Of a stretch of DNA of 64,000 nucleotides, positions 51,896 to 61,009 are shown in pieces. The position numbers and the translations under genes were made by a program. Source of the stretch: Halorhabdus amylolytica (GTDB taxonomy: Archaea > Halobacteriota > Halobacteria > Halobacteriales > Haloarculaceae). Each line of letters begins with the position of its first letter. The first letter of the stretch is position 1. A model generated the notes under the pieces. That model was not told where the DNA came from. It worked only from the letters and a program-made list of their open reading frames with translations, and made no database searches. The stretch is from NCBI RefSeq assembly GCF_004944975.1, contig NZ_SPQG01000001.1, positions 305,116-369,115 on the forward strand, written 5' to 3'.

Positions 51896-52488
51896 ATCCC
51901 GAGCCACTCGTCGACGCGGACTTCGTAGCCGTTCGACCGGCAGAACTTCGCAGCTTCCCGGCGAACTGCCCGGGAACCTGGGAGTTTCCCTTTCTCGTCG
52001 ATCTGCTCGACGATCCAGTCCGTGATCGCGGCGAGCCCCTCGTCGTCATCCGCGTCGATCGCCGCGAGAGCCTCCAAAGTCTTTCTATACGCATCACGTC
52101 GTGAGCCGCCGAAATCAGCGTCCTGCAGTTCGGCACTCGCCTCGATGATCCGTTTCATCGCCGCGGCGACAGTCGGCCGCTGGACCTGGACGCTGACCGC
52201 CGCCGGGGAGTCGAACGTCTCGGCGTCGGTTTCCGGCAGCAGTTCCGCGAGTCGGTAGGTTCCCTCTGGCGACACAATCTCGCGATCGCCGACCGCTTCG
52301 ACCACGTCAGCCGCCGTCGTCGGGAACGGAAGCGTTTCGAGTTCGTCCTCCAACTCGCCGAGTTCAGTCGCCTCGATCGACGGCTCCGGTTCTTCACGCC
52401 GCCTCAGTTCCGTCTCGAGTTCGCGCTCGCGCTGTCGTCGCTCCTCGTCGTGGGCCTGTTTGTCCCGGCCTCGCTTGTCGTCTGCCAT
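51892..52488 (-). CDS. Haloarchaeal DUF5789-like acidic protein
   Basis: The 198-residue protein starts with a charged helical stretch (DKRGRDKQAHDEERRQRERELETELRR), then an acidic domain. It shows TTAADVVEAVGDREIVSPEGTYRLAELLPE, which resembles haloarchaeal DUF5789-type proteins, and a C-terminal helical part (AVRREAAKFCRSNGYEVRVDEWLGI). Its stop codon lies within the duplicated gatB tail. It is convergent with gatB and divergent from vapB. Function unknown. Confidence 0.7.
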   Translation of the reverse strand: MADDKRGRDKQAHDEERRQRERELETELRRREEPEPSIEATELGELEDELETLPFPTTAADVVEAVGDREIVSPEGTYRLAELLPETDAETFDSPAAVSVQVQRPTVAAAMKRIIEASAELQDADFGGSRRDAYRKTLEALAAIDADDDEGLAAITDWIVEQIDEKGKLPGSRAVRREAAKFCRSNGYEVRVDEWLGI

Positions 52489-52610
52489 TCCAGACTGTTG
52501 GGTCTGCGGGCGGATAGATTTGTTGGGAGTGTTTAAATATTATAAGAGTTTGACGTTCGGACTACCATGCACTATTCAGACAGTTCCGAAATTCCGTCTT
52601 CCCGAACGAG

Positions 52611-52635
52611 TATACATTTTCCCACCAAAAGTGGG
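52611..52635 (+). promoter_or_regulatory. vapBC promoter and operator
   Basis: TATACATT at 52611-52618 is centred 25 bases before the ATG at 52639. The inverted repeat CCCAC (52621-52625) / GTGGG (52631-52635) with spacer CAAAA lies between TATA and ATG. Antitoxins of the AbrB type bind such repeats to repress their own operon. Confidence 0.6.
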
Positions 52636-52638
52636 AGC

Positions 52639-52923
52639 ATGGTAACGGTAGACTCGAAAGGGAGGATCGTCCTCCCACAGAAGGTTCGGAACCGTCTGGG
52701 AATCACTCCCGGCAGCGAGGTAGAAGTCCACGAAGAGGGAGGGAAAGCAATCGTCGAACCGGAGGACGATCCGGAAGCGATAATCCAGCGCATGGATCGA
52801 CTCGTCGAAGAGACGGCTTCCGAACGTGGAGAGACGAAACCGATCGACGGAAGTGTCGATCCGATCGCCAAGAAACATAGAGACGCCGTTCGACGAGGGG
52901 CTAACGGGGACAGCGATGAGTGA
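52639..52923 (+). CDS. vapB: AbrB/MazE-type antitoxin (VapB)
   Basis: The 94-residue protein has the swapped-hairpin AbrB DNA-binding domain (VTVDSKGRIVLPQKVRNRLGITPGSEVEV). A C-terminal tail (about residues 45-94) follows that would wrap the toxin. The ATG at 52639 fits the TATA box and the conserved domain start. Its stop overlaps the vapC start by 8 bases (ATGAGTGA). Antitoxin and autorepressor roles follow from the family and the operator. Confidence 0.87.
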   Translation: MVTVDSKGRIVLPQKVRNRLGITPGSEVEVHEEGGKAIVEPEDDPEAIIQRMDRLVEETASERGETKPIDGSVDPIAKKHRDAVRRGANGDSDE

Positions 52924-53383
52924 CGTGGACGGCCCGTACCTCTTTGACGTCGGTGTAATCGCTCTCGCACATACGGAAGCACCAGTCCGCGACGCTGCGC
53001 TTTCTTCCGTTCGGGATGCCATCACCGGCGACATAGATGCCATCGTTCCGTACCCCGCCGTATTCGGCGCACACACAGTGCTCACGACGTACTACGGACG
53101 ATCGAACGCCGAAGCGTCCAGACTGCTGGAGAACTTCATAGACGCAAATCGAATTCACTGGTCCGATCGACTGCCGGAGACGCTCGTCAGCGATAGTTTG
53201 GATAACGCACGAACGGCAAAGATTGGCGGCTGGGATGGATATTACGCCCAGGCTGCGATTGAGGAAGGAGCAAACACACTTCTGACCATCGACGACGACT
53301 TCGAACGGTTTGACGAGCTCGACACCGAAGTGATTCTTTCGTCCGCAGAGTTCCGCGAATTGAACGCGTTTCTGGAACAGTGA
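52916..53383 (+). CDS. vapC: PIN-domain toxin (VapC)
   Basis: The 155-residue protein has a PIN fold: first acidic residue in YLFDVGVIALAH, and later GGWDGYYAQAAIEEGANTLLTIDDDFERF, with the Asp residues that complete the Mg2+ site. It is an RNase, usually cutting tRNA or rRNA. Its start overlaps the vapB stop, so production is coupled to the antitoxin. Codon use is slightly less GC-rich than core genes, consistent with a mobile toxin-antitoxin module. The RNA target is unknown. Confidence 0.87.
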   Translation: MSDVDGPYLFDVGVIALAHTEAPVRDAALSSVRDAITGDIDAIVPYPAVFGAHTVLTTYYGRSNAEASRLLENFIDANRIHWSDRLPETLVSDSLDNARTAKIGGWDGYYAQAAIEEGANTLLTIDDDFERFDELDTEVILSSAEFRELNAFLEQ

Positions 53384-53518
53384 CTCCCTATCGTATCAAA
53401 CTGTACTCTCTGGAAACGCCTGACTGTGAGTGTGCTCTATAGAGACTACCTCACGGGCGCAAGCGTGCGTCGCGTGCGCGCCTTGTCCTACTCCCGTCTT
53501 GCGATTACGCGCCGAAAG

Positions 53519-53593
53519 ACATATGAGACGCTCTCCGCGTAGCAGGGCACAATGAGTTCCCAACCTGTCGGTGGTGATCGGGCGTGCGCCTGA
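53519..53593 (+). promoter_or_regulatory. topA promoter and short leader frame
   Basis: TATA-like ACATATGAG at 53519-53527 is about 29 bases before an ATG at 53552, the expected leaderless start. That ATG encodes only SSQPVGGDRACA and stops at 53591-53593, overlapping the topA GTG at 53584 (different frame). topA may therefore be expressed through reinitiation from a leader peptide, or the leader is chance. Confidence 0.45.
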
Positions 53594-56115
53594 TCGTCAC
53601 CGAGAAGGACAACGCCGCCCGGCGGATTGCCGAGATATTGAGCGGCGATTCAGCGAGTGCCGAGCGACGGAACGGCGTCAACGTCTACCGGTGGGGTGGC
53701 CAACGCGTCGTCGGTCTCTCGGGGCACGTCGTCGGCGTGGACTTCCCGCCGGAGTACTCCGAATGGCGAGACGTCGAACCAGTCGAGTTGATCGACGCCG
53801 ATGTCGTCACGACGCCCACGCGGGAGAATATCGTCGCGACGCTGCGCAGTCTGGCCAGGAAGGCCGACGAGGTCGTCATCGCGACCGACTACGACCGCGA
53901 GGGCGAACTCATCGGCAAGGAGGCCTACGAGTTGATCCGCGAGGAGACCGACACGCGAGTCGAGCGCGTGCGCTTCTCCTCGATCACCGAGCGCGAAGTC
54001 AAGGAAGCGTTCGAGAACCCCGACGAGATCGACTTCGACCTCGCGGCGGCGGGTGAAGCCCGCCAGATCGTCGACCTGATCTGGGGTGCGGCGCTGACGC
54101 GCTTCCTCTCACTTTCGGCCAAGCAACTGGGCAACGACTTCATCTCGGTCGGCCGGGTCCAGAGCCCGACGCTGAAGCTGATCGTCGACCGCGAACGCGA
54201 GATCGAGGCCTTCGATCCCGACGATTACTGGGAGATCGTCGCCGATCTCGCGAAAAACGGTCAAGGGTTCGAGGCCCAGTACTTCTATGACGACGACGGC
54301 AGCGAGGCCGAGCGAATCTGGGAGGAGAGTACGGCCGAGGCGGCCTACGCCGATCTCTCCGAGTCCAGGGTGGCCACTGTCACCGAGGTCCGCCGCCGGA
54401 CGCGGACCGACGACCCGCCCGCGCCGTTCAACACGACCGCGTTCATCTCGGCGGCGAGTTCGCTCGGATACTCCGCCCAGCGCGCGATGTCGCTGGCCGA
54501 GGAACTGTACACCGACGGCTACCTGACCTACCCGCGGACGGACAACACTGTCTATCCGGATGATCTCGACCCCGCGGAACTGTTGGGTGCCTTCGAAGGC
54601 AGTTACGAGTTCGGCGACGACGCGGAGTCTCTGCTCGCCCAGGCGGAGATCGATCCGACCCGTGGAGAGACAGAATCGACAGACCACCCACCGATCCACC
54701 CGACCGGCGAACTTCCCGATCGTGACGAGATCGGCGCGGACGCCTGGGAGATCTACGAACTCGTCGTCCGACGCTTTTTCGCGACCGTGGCCGAGCCGGC
54801 GACCTGGGCGCACCTTCGGGTCGTCGCGGACGCTTCGGGGCGGTCGCTGAAGGCTAACGGCAAACGCTTGCTCGAAGAGGGATACCACGCGGTCTATCCC
54901 TACTCCTCGGCCGGCGAGACCGTCGTGCCCGAGGTCAGCGAGGGCGACGAACTGTCGATCGAGGACGTCGAACTCGAAGCCAAACAGACCCAGCCACCAC
55001 GGCGCTACGGCCAGTCGCGGCTCATCCAGCACATGGAAGAGATGGGTATCGGGACGAAGGCCACGCGACACAACATCGTCGAGAAGCTCTACGACCGGGG
55101 ATACGTCGAGAACGATCCACCCCGGCCGACGAAACTTGCAGAGGCAGTCGTCACGGCTGCCGAGGAGTACGCCGATCACGTCGTCAGCGAGGAGATGACC
55201 GCCCAGCTAGAGACGGACATGACCGCCATCACCGAGGGCGAGGCAACCCTGGAGGAAGTGACTGAAGAATCCCGGGAGATGCTCGGCGAGATCTTCGAGG
55301 AGCTACGTGCATCACGTGAGGAGATCGGCGAGTTCCTCCAGGAGTCGCTGAAAGCCGATCGGACGCTCGGGCCCTGTCCGGAGTGTGGCGAGGACCTGTT
55401 GATCCGACGGAGCCGACAGGGTTCGTATTTCGTCGGTTGTGACGGCTTCCCGGAGTGTCGGTTCACGCTCCCGTTGCCAAGTTCCGGCGAGCCCCAGGTG
55501 ATGGACGAGACCTGCGAGGAACACGATCTCCGGCACGTCAAGATGCTCGCGGGTCGGGACACGTTCGTCCACGGCTGTCCACGCTGCAAGGCCGAGGAAG
55601 CCGACGAGAGCGAGGACGAGGTGATCGGGGACTGCCCCGAGTGTGGAGGGAGCGCTGCGCCGGAGGGACAACGAAAGGGAGACGGCGAAGCCGCCGAAGG
55701 GGAAGGGGGCAAACTCGCGATCAAACACCTTCGATCGGGCTCGCGACTGGTCGGCTGTACGCGCTATCCCGACTGTGACTACTCGCTGCCGCTGCCCCGT
55801 CGCGGAGAAATCGTCGTGACCGACGAGACCTGCGAGGACCACGATCTGCCACACATCGAGGTCCACGATGACAGTGACGACCCCTGGGAACTGGGCTGTC
55901 CGATCTGCAACTACAAGGAGTTCCAGGCGCGCAACGCCGTCGAAGACCTGGAAGATCTCGACGGAATCGGCCCGGCGACTGCCGAGAAACTCGAAGACGT
56001 CGGCGTCGAGGCACCCGAGGACCTCCAGGACGTGGATCCCGACGCCGTCGCCGGCGACGTCCAGGGTGTCAGCGCTGATCGAATCCGGGAGTGGCAGACC
56101 GAACTGTCGGCTTGA
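53584..56115 (+). CDS. topA: DNA topoisomerase I (type IA)
   Basis: The 843-residue enzyme relaxes negatively supercoiled DNA. The TOPRIM motif is IATDYDREGELIGKEAY (near residue 100) and the active-site Tyr lies in YLTYPRTDNTVYP (near 318). Three C-terminal zinc ribbons follow: GPCPECGEDLLIRRS ... GCDGFPECRFTLPL, GCPRCKAEEAD with DCPECGGSAAPEG and GCTRYPDCDYSLPL, and GCPICNYKEF. A helix-hairpin-helix tail (LDGIGPATAEKLEDVGVE) ends it. The start is a GTG at 53584 (RLIVTEKDNAARR); no ATG fits the frame. Length is normal for haloarchaea. Confidence 0.93.
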   Translation: MRLIVTEKDNAARRIAEILSGDSASAERRNGVNVYRWGGQRVVGLSGHVVGVDFPPEYSEWRDVEPVELIDADVVTTPTRENIVATLRSLARKADEVVIATDYDREGELIGKEAYELIREETDTRVERVRFSSITEREVKEAFENPDEIDFDLAAAGEARQIVDLIWGAALTRFLSLSAKQLGNDFISVGRVQSPTLKLIVDREREIEAFDPDDYWEIVADLAKNGQGFEAQYFYDDDGSEAERIWEESTAEAAYADLSESRVATVTEVRRRTRTDDPPAPFNTTAFISAASSLGYSAQRAMSLAEELYTDGYLTYPRTDNTVYPDDLDPAELLGAFEGSYEFGDDAESLLAQAEIDPTRGETESTDHPPIHPTGELPDRDEIGADAWEIYELVVRRFFATVAEPATWAHLRVVADASGRSLKANGKRLLEEGYHAVYPYSSAGETVVPEVSEGDELSIEDVELEAKQTQPPRRYGQSRLIQHMEEMGIGTKATRHNIVEKLYDRGYVENDPPRPTKLAEAVVTAAEEYADHVVSEEMTAQLETDMTAITEGEATLEEVTEESREMLGEIFEELRASREEIGEFLQESLKADRTLGPCPECGEDLLIRRSRQGSYFVGCDGFPECRFTLPLPSSGEPQVMDETCEEHDLRHVKMLAGRDTFVHGCPRCKAEEADESEDEVIGDCPECGGSAAPEGQRKGDGEAAEGEGGKLAIKHLRSGSRLVGCTRYPDCDYSLPLPRRGEIVVTDETCEDHDLPHIEVHDDSDDPWELGCPICNYKEFQARNAVEDLEDLDGIGPATAEKLEDVGVEAPEDLQDVDPDAVAGDVQGVSADRIREWQTELSA

Positions 56116-56174
56116 TTCTGCACGCTGTCTGAATCAGTAGGCCGATCGTCCGAACACACCGCGTGTACTGACGA

Positions 56175-58355
56175 TCAGTACACGACGCGCTGGAGGAGAC
56201 GACCGATCAGTCCGGGCTGTCCGTCGCTTCCCGGGTGCAACACGAGAGCGTTCCCGCGCTCCGCGACGTCGACCCCGGGACCGTCACGCAGGACCGCGCC
56301 ACCGGTATCCGCAACGACCACGATGTCAGCGTCCTCCGTCGCACGAACGAGTGCGGCCGCGTCGTCGTCGCTCTCGACGATCGCCGATTCGGTCAAAACC
56401 GAACAGAGATCGGCCATCTCGGCGTGATATTTGTCGACTGAATCACGCCGTTCCTGCGTCGCATCCGGTGTGATCCCGTGGACGAGTTCGATCGTCGCGT
56501 TACGGGCCGTCGCGAGTAGGTTCGCTATCCGGACCTTCTCGGGATCGAACGGCCCGCCGTCGTCGACCAGGGCAATACGATCGATCCCGTCGAGGCTCTC
56601 GGCGTCGACTCCCAGTACGTCGAACGAGCGGTTTGGCCCGAAGATGACGTCCGAAAGTCCCTCGGTGAAGGTCGGGCCGGATTCGTCGACGACGACCAGA
56701 TCGTAGCCGTGGAGGTCGGCGACGTTTGCCACTGTCCGGTCGACGTCGTGGCTGACGATCTCGCCGTACTCGACGGGGACGCCGACATCCTCTGCGAGCG
56801 CAGCCGTCCGTTCCTCGAATACCTGATCAGCCGTCGAGAGCGTTGACTCGGCGTACGACAGCGGCGTCTGGTCGGGCACCTGATCGAACTGGACGACGGT
56901 CACTGTCCCGTCCCGGGCGCGAGCAACCGGGATCGCCACGTCCAACAGTCGTTCCTCGGCGGCCGCCGTCGTATCCTCGGTGAGAGCCACGAGCACGTCT
57001 GACTCATCGGCGTCGTGACAGACCGACCGGGTCTCCTCGACGGCCCGCCGGTCGATATCACGTCGAATCGCGTCAGTGAGTGCGCCTTCGCGGGCCACGT
57101 TGCGGTGAGCGTACGCAAAGTACCAGCCGACGCTGCCGACGATGATCACGATCGCACCGACGAACGCGATCAGCCCCATCTGGGTGAGCAAGACGAGTCC
57201 ACCGACCACGCCAAAGCCCTGCAGCCAGGGGTACAGCGGGGACTCGTAACTGGGATCGTAGGCGATGTCGCTCTCCCGGAACGCGATCAGGGCCACGTTG
57301 ATCAGGACGAACACGAGGATCTGGAACGCGCTCGCGAGTTTGGCGATGTCCATGATCGGAACGAACGCGATCAACGCCAGCATGACCAGACCGGTCAGCG
57401 TGATCGCGGTGATCGGCGTTCCGAACCGGTCGCTGACCGTCGCGAACGTCGGCGGTGCGAGGTCGTCGCGACTCATCGCGAAGGGATACCGCGAGGAAGA
57501 GAGCAATCCGGCGTTTGCAGTACTGATCAACGCGAAGATCGCGGCGACGATCACCGCGATGACACCGGGCGTGGACATCGTTGCCTGAGCCACGTCAGCG
57601 ACCGGCGTGTTCGACCCGACGATCCCCGCCGGATCGACGCCGACGATCACTGCGACGACGAGCACGTACAACAACGTCGTGAAGGCAAGCGACCAGATCA
57701 TCCCGCGCGGGATGATCCGGTCGGGATCCTCGATCTCCTCGGCGACACTCGCGATCTTCGTCACCCCCGCATAGGAGACGAAGACGAATCCTGTCGCCTC
57801 AAGGATACCGCCGGCTCCCGAGCCCAGGAACCCGTCGAAGGAAGCAGTTTGAATCGAGCCGAGGCTGCCGCCGACGAACCAGGCCATCGCCGCCAGCATG
57901 ACGCCGACGATGATAACCTGCAGGCGCCCGGTCTGTTTGGCCCCGAGGAGGTTCACGAGGATGAGTACGGCCGCAAGGGCCAGTGCCACCGGCTTGATCG
58001 GCAATTCGAAGTACAGCAACAGATACGGGACACCGCCGACGAGTGCCAGGGCACCCTTAAACGAGAGAGCAAACCACGTTCCGATGCCCGCGATCGTTCC
58101 GAGTAGCGGTCCCATCCCACGTTCGATGTAGAGGTACGTCCCGCCGGCTTCCGGCATCGCTGTCGCCATTTCGGCCTTGCTGAGAGCCGCCGGTAGCACG
58201 ACCAGTGCGGCCAGGACGTACGCCAGTACCACTGCTGGACCGGCCATCTTCAGTGCGAGCGCCGGCAGGATGAAGATACCGCTGCCCACCATCGCACCGA
58301 TACTTATCGCCAATACTGACAGTAATCCGAGATCTCGTTCGAGTTCTTTCGGCAT
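56175..58355 (-). CDS. APC amino acid transporter with C-terminal tandem Usp domains
   Basis: The 726-residue protein has 12 hydrophobic helices (residues about 12-430) with the APC signature IGAMVGSGIFILPALALKMAGP and SYAGVTKIASVAEEIEDPDR. Then come two cytoplasmic universal stress domains (about 440-580 and 595-726). The second is weakly conserved at its ATP motif. Such fusions are common in haloarchaea and probably adjust transport in response to stress or nucleotides. A TrkA-N protein is encoded just upstream, in the same direction, 6 bases away. Substrate is an amino acid or polyamine; unknown. Confidence 0.9.
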   Translation of the reverse strand: MPKELERDLGLLSVLAISIGAMVGSGIFILPALALKMAGPAVVLAYVLAALVVLPAALSKAEMATAMPEAGGTYLYIERGMGPLLGTIAGIGTWFALSFKGALALVGGVPYLLLYFELPIKPVALALAAVLILVNLLGAKQTGRLQVIIVGVMLAAMAWFVGGSLGSIQTASFDGFLGSGAGGILEATGFVFVSYAGVTKIASVAEEIEDPDRIIPRGMIWSLAFTTLLYVLVVAVIVGVDPAGIVGSNTPVADVAQATMSTPGVIAVIVAAIFALISTANAGLLSSSRYPFAMSRDDLAPPTFATVSDRFGTPITAITLTGLVMLALIAFVPIMDIAKLASAFQILVFVLINVALIAFRESDIAYDPSYESPLYPWLQGFGVVGGLVLLTQMGLIAFVGAIVIIVGSVGWYFAYAHRNVAREGALTDAIRRDIDRRAVEETRSVCHDADESDVLVALTEDTTAAAEERLLDVAIPVARARDGTVTVVQFDQVPDQTPLSYAESTLSTADQVFEERTAALAEDVGVPVEYGEIVSHDVDRTVANVADLHGYDLVVVDESGPTFTEGLSDVIFGPNRSFDVLGVDAESLDGIDRIALVDDGGPFDPEKVRIANLLATARNATIELVHGITPDATQERRDSVDKYHAEMADLCSVLTESAIVESDDDAAALVRATEDADIVVVADTGGAVLRDGPGVDVAERGNALVLHPGSDGQPGLIGRLLQRVVY

Positions 58356-58361
58356 CGTAGC

Positions 58362-58772
58362 TTAGAGAGGTTCCAGCGTTTCCTGGACGGTCCGGTCGTA
58401 CAGATCCACGGGAGTGATTGTTTCCGTCGCGATTCCGTCGAAGGCAACTTTCCGGTCTGCATCGTTGACCCGAGCGATGACGGCCTCGACGTCGTGGCCG
58501 ACGCGGAAGTGCTGAGCGATGAGCAGGTTCGTCGAATCACGGTCGGTGGCGACGATGGCGACGTCACCTGACAGTTCATCGTCGCCGAGACCGGCATCGA
58601 GCGACGTTACGTGTGTCGAAAGTCCGGCCCGGTCGGCCAGGCGATGTTGCTCCCGACGGTCCGTGACAAAGACAACCGATCGCGACTCGTCCAGTCGTTC
58701 GGCCAGTACTCTGACATCGCTCGTCGTGCCGACGACAATGACCTCACTCGGTGCCGCCCCTGGTTCGGTCAT
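58362..58772 (-). CDS. Stand-alone TrkA-N (RCK-N) regulatory protein
   Basis: The 136-residue Rossmann-like domain (VIVVGTTSDVRVLAERLDESRSVVFVTDRRE ... VAIVATDRDSTNLLIAQHFRVGHDVEAVIARVND) resembles TrkA/RCK nucleotide-binding domains. The glycine-rich loop is degenerate (VVGTTSD rather than GxGxxG), so NAD binding may be weak. It lies 6 bases upstream of the APC-Usp transporter and probably regulates it. The ATG at 58772 overlaps the stop of a 30-residue upstream frame (ATGA). Confidence 0.8.
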   Translation of the reverse strand: MTEPGAAPSEVIVVGTTSDVRVLAERLDESRSVVFVTDRREQHRLADRAGLSTHVTSLDAGLGDDELSGDVAIVATDRDSTNLLIAQHFRVGHDVEAVIARVNDADRKVAFDGIATETITPVDLYDRTVQETLEPL

Positions 58773-58861
58773 CCTGGCGAGCACGCTCCTGGGAGGCCCG
58801 ACGGTTCGGTGACCGATACATCTCCGCGATCGAACACGACAGCCGTATCGTAGTGATCCAT
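58769..58861 (-). CDS. Short upstream frame (30 residues) coupled to the TrkA-N gene
   Basis: ATG at 58861 follows a TATA box (AGTTTATGG, about 58895-58887) by about 30 bases, the leaderless spacing, and encodes DHYDTAVVFDRGDVSVTEPSGLPGACSPG before a TGA. The TGA overlaps the TrkA-N ATG (ATGA). So the message most likely starts here and the TrkA-N protein is made by coupled reinitiation. Whether the 30 residues have a function, or the two frames were once one protein, is open. Confidence 0.4.
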   Translation of the reverse strand: MDHYDTAVVFDRGDVSVTEPSGLPGACSPG

Positions 58862-58902
58862 ACATCCACCCATTATTCACGGAGCGCCATAAACTAGGCG
58901 GT

Positions 58903-58925
58903 TATATTGACGTTCCGTCAATATA
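58903..58925. promoter_or_regulatory. Perfect 10-base inverted repeat upstream of the TrkA-N/transporter operon
   Basis: TATATTGACG (58903-58912) and CGTCAATATA (58916-58925) form a perfect inverted repeat with spacer TTC. It sits just upstream of the TATA box for the TrkA-N operon and about 0.6 kb from the Lrp-type gene on the same strand. It is a convincing regulator-binding site; the Lrp protein encoded at 59093-59560 is the obvious candidate. Confidence 0.65.
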
Positions 58926-59092
58926 TGATGGCAAATATGGCCCTTTCGCGTCTAAAGATGGTTAGAGAAGATAAGATACAGTCCATCTGTAGTCGATCTC
59001 TGGACGATCCGGAGGGCCGGTCCATACCGACCGTCCGCTATCCGCAGTCAGGGCAGGATGGCGAGAATAGCCAGGAGAAGCCGCTCAATTAG

Positions 59093-59560
59093 TTACTCCT
59101 CAAGGGCGAATCCTTTGAACGGCGTCTCGTATTCGTTGCGGATGATGTCCTCGTCCTCGATCGTGAGCCCGATTTCGTCGAGTTCGCGGCCGATCCGGCT
59201 CAGGTCGTCACCGTCAAGGCCAACAGCCTCGATGTGGATGTTTCCGACGCCGGTCATGACTTCCCGGACGGCGACGACACCGTCGACCTCCTGGGCCCGT
59301 TCGGCGAGTTCCTCACGGTCGGGGACGGGTGCCGTACAGATGATCAGCGTGTGCAACTGCAGGCCCGTGCTCTCGTAATCGACCTCGGTGTGGTAACCCG
59401 CGATGACGCCGTCCTCCTCGAGACAGTTGATCCGGGTCCGGACAGTGCTCGGCGCGACGTCCATTCGCTCGGCGATAGTACTCGTCGACATCTTACGGGC
59501 GTCGTCCTGGAGTGCATACAGGATCGCTTTGTCGAGGTCGTCGAGTTCGTGAGCGGCCAT
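59093..59560 (-). CDS. Lrp/AsnC-family transcription regulator
   Basis: The 155-residue protein has an HTH (MSTSTIAERMDVAPSTVRTRINCLEEDGVIAGYHTEV, residues about 24-60) and a RAM domain (LHTLIICTAPVPDREELAERAQEVDGVVAVREVMTGVGNIHIEAVG). It is upstream of the TrkA-N/APC operon, on the same strand, and divergent from aspS. A transporter plus an Lrp regulator suggests control by amino acids. The palindrome at 58903-58925 may be its operator. Confidence 0.88.
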   Translation of the reverse strand: MAAHELDDLDKAILYALQDDARKMSTSTIAERMDVAPSTVRTRINCLEEDGVIAGYHTEVDYESTGLQLHTLIICTAPVPDREELAERAQEVDGVVAVREVMTGVGNIHIEAVGLDGDDLSRIGRELDEIGLTIEDEDIIRNEYETPFKGFALEE

Positions 59561-59704
59561 TGGGGATCATTGCGCCACCCGGAACAGAAACGTTGTGGTC
59601 CAAGCGTCCCGGGCGGGAGAGGATAGTCACCACCTGATCAAAGAGCGCCCGTCGGAAAGGAGAATAAGTGGAGTTTAATCCCCAGCCCGAAAATGAACCG
59701 ACAC

Positions 59705-61009
59705 ATGCACGATCGAACGTACGCCGCAGACGCCGAGCCGGGTGACACCGCAACTGTCGCCGGCTGGGTCCACGAGATCCGGGACCTGGGTGGTATCGCC
59801 TTCCTGATCCTTCGAGATACGACCGGGAAGATTCAGATCAAAATCGAGAAGGACAATCTCGATGAGGACCTCGTCGAGACAGCCCTCGACGTTCACCGCG
59901 AGAGCGTCCTCCGGGTTGAAGGCGACGTCGAAGAGGAAGAGCGCGCGCCGACTGGCGTCGAGATCACGCCCGAGGACATCGAGGTGATCGCCCCCGCCGA
60001 TCCCGAACTGCCGCTCGATCCGTCCGGGAAAGTCGACGCCGAACTCCCGACGCGACTGGACAACCGGACGCTGGACCTCCGCAAGCCCGAGGTGAAGGCC
60101 ATCTTCGAGATCCGCGCCGAAGTCCTGCGATCCGTCCGGGACGCTTTCCGGAGTCTGGACGCCACGGAGATCAACACGCCGAAGATCGTCGCGACCGGGA
60201 CCGAAGGCGGGACGGAACTGTTCCCGATCACCTACTTCGGCCAGGAAGCGTTCATGAACCAGAGCCCCCAGCTGTTCAAGCAGCTGATGGTCGGCTCCGG
60301 CTTAGAGCGGGTCTTCGAGATCGGCCCGATCTTCCGCGCCGAGGAGCACAACACGCCCCGACACCTCAACGAAGCCACTTCGATCGACTTCGAGTCGGCC
60401 TTCTACGATCACACCGAGGCGATGGACGCCTGTGAGACGGTCGTGAAAGCTGCCTACGAAGGCGTCGCCGAGAACTGCGCCGAGGAACTTGAAACGCTCG
60501 GGCTGGATGAGACGTTCACGGTCCCCGAGGGCGACTTCCCACGACTCACCTACGAGGAAGCCATCGAACGGATCAACGCGACGGGCGAACTTGACGACGT
60601 ACTCGTCTGGGGCGACGACCTTCCGACCGAGGGCGAACACGCTCTGGGGCAGGAAGTCGGCGAGCACTACTTCATCACCGACTGGCCAAGCGAGATCAAG
60701 CCCTTCTACATCAAGGATCACGACAACGATCCCGAACTCTCGACGGGTTTCGACATGATGCACCCCTCGATGGAACTCGTCTCGGGCGGCCAGCGTGAAC
60801 ATCGTCACGACCACCTCGTCGAAGGGTTCGAACAGCAGGGCCTGGATCCGGGTGCCTTCGAGTACTACACCAAGATGTTCAACTACGGCATGCCGCCCCA
60901 CGCCGGCTGGGGACTGGGTGGCGAACGGCTCGTCATGACGATGCTCGGCCTGGAGAACATCCGCGAGGCGGTCATCTTCCCGCGAGATCGGCAGCGTTTG
61001 TCGCCTTAG
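59705..61009 (+). CDS. aspS: Aspartyl-tRNA synthetase
   Basis: The 434-residue class IIb synthetase has the OB-fold anticodon domain ([32 protein letters not shown]), followed by a class II core. Motif 2 is [25 protein letters not shown], with the ATP-binding Arg, and motif 3 is [14 protein letters not shown]. It lacks the bacterial insertion, as in archaea and eukaryotes. The ATG at 59705 ([12 protein letters not shown]) fits the family and a TATA-like TTTAAT at 59674-59679; an in-frame ATG at 59693 is possible. GatB in the same window makes it worth asking whether it also charges tRNA-Asn. Confidence 0.93.
   Translation: MHDRTYAADAEPGDTATVAGWVHEIRDLGGIAFLILRDTTGKIQIKIEKDNLDEDLVETALDVHRESVLRVEGDVEEEERAPTGVEITPEDIEVIAPADPELPLDPSGKVDAELPTRLDNRTLDLRKPEVKAIFEIRAEVLRSVRDAFRSLDATEINTPKIVATGTEGGTELFPITYFGQEAFMNQSPQLFKQLMVGSGLERVFEIGPIFRAEEHNTPRHLNEATSIDFESAFYDHTEAMDACETVVKAAYEGVAENCAEELETLGLDETFTVPEGDFPRLTYEEAIERINATGELDDVLVWGDDLPTEGEHALGQEVGEHYFITDWPSEIKPFYIKDHDNDPELSTGFDMMHPSMELVSGGQREHRHDHLVEGFEQQGLDPGAFEYYTKMFNYGMPPHAGWGLGGERLVMTMLGLENIREAVIFPRDRQRLSP

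Noticed and set aside
58907-59092. 61-residue frame on the plus strand between the TrkA-N and Lrp genes
   Set aside because: It starts inside the palindrome, its codons lack the usual GC3 bias, and the residues look like translated regulatory DNA.
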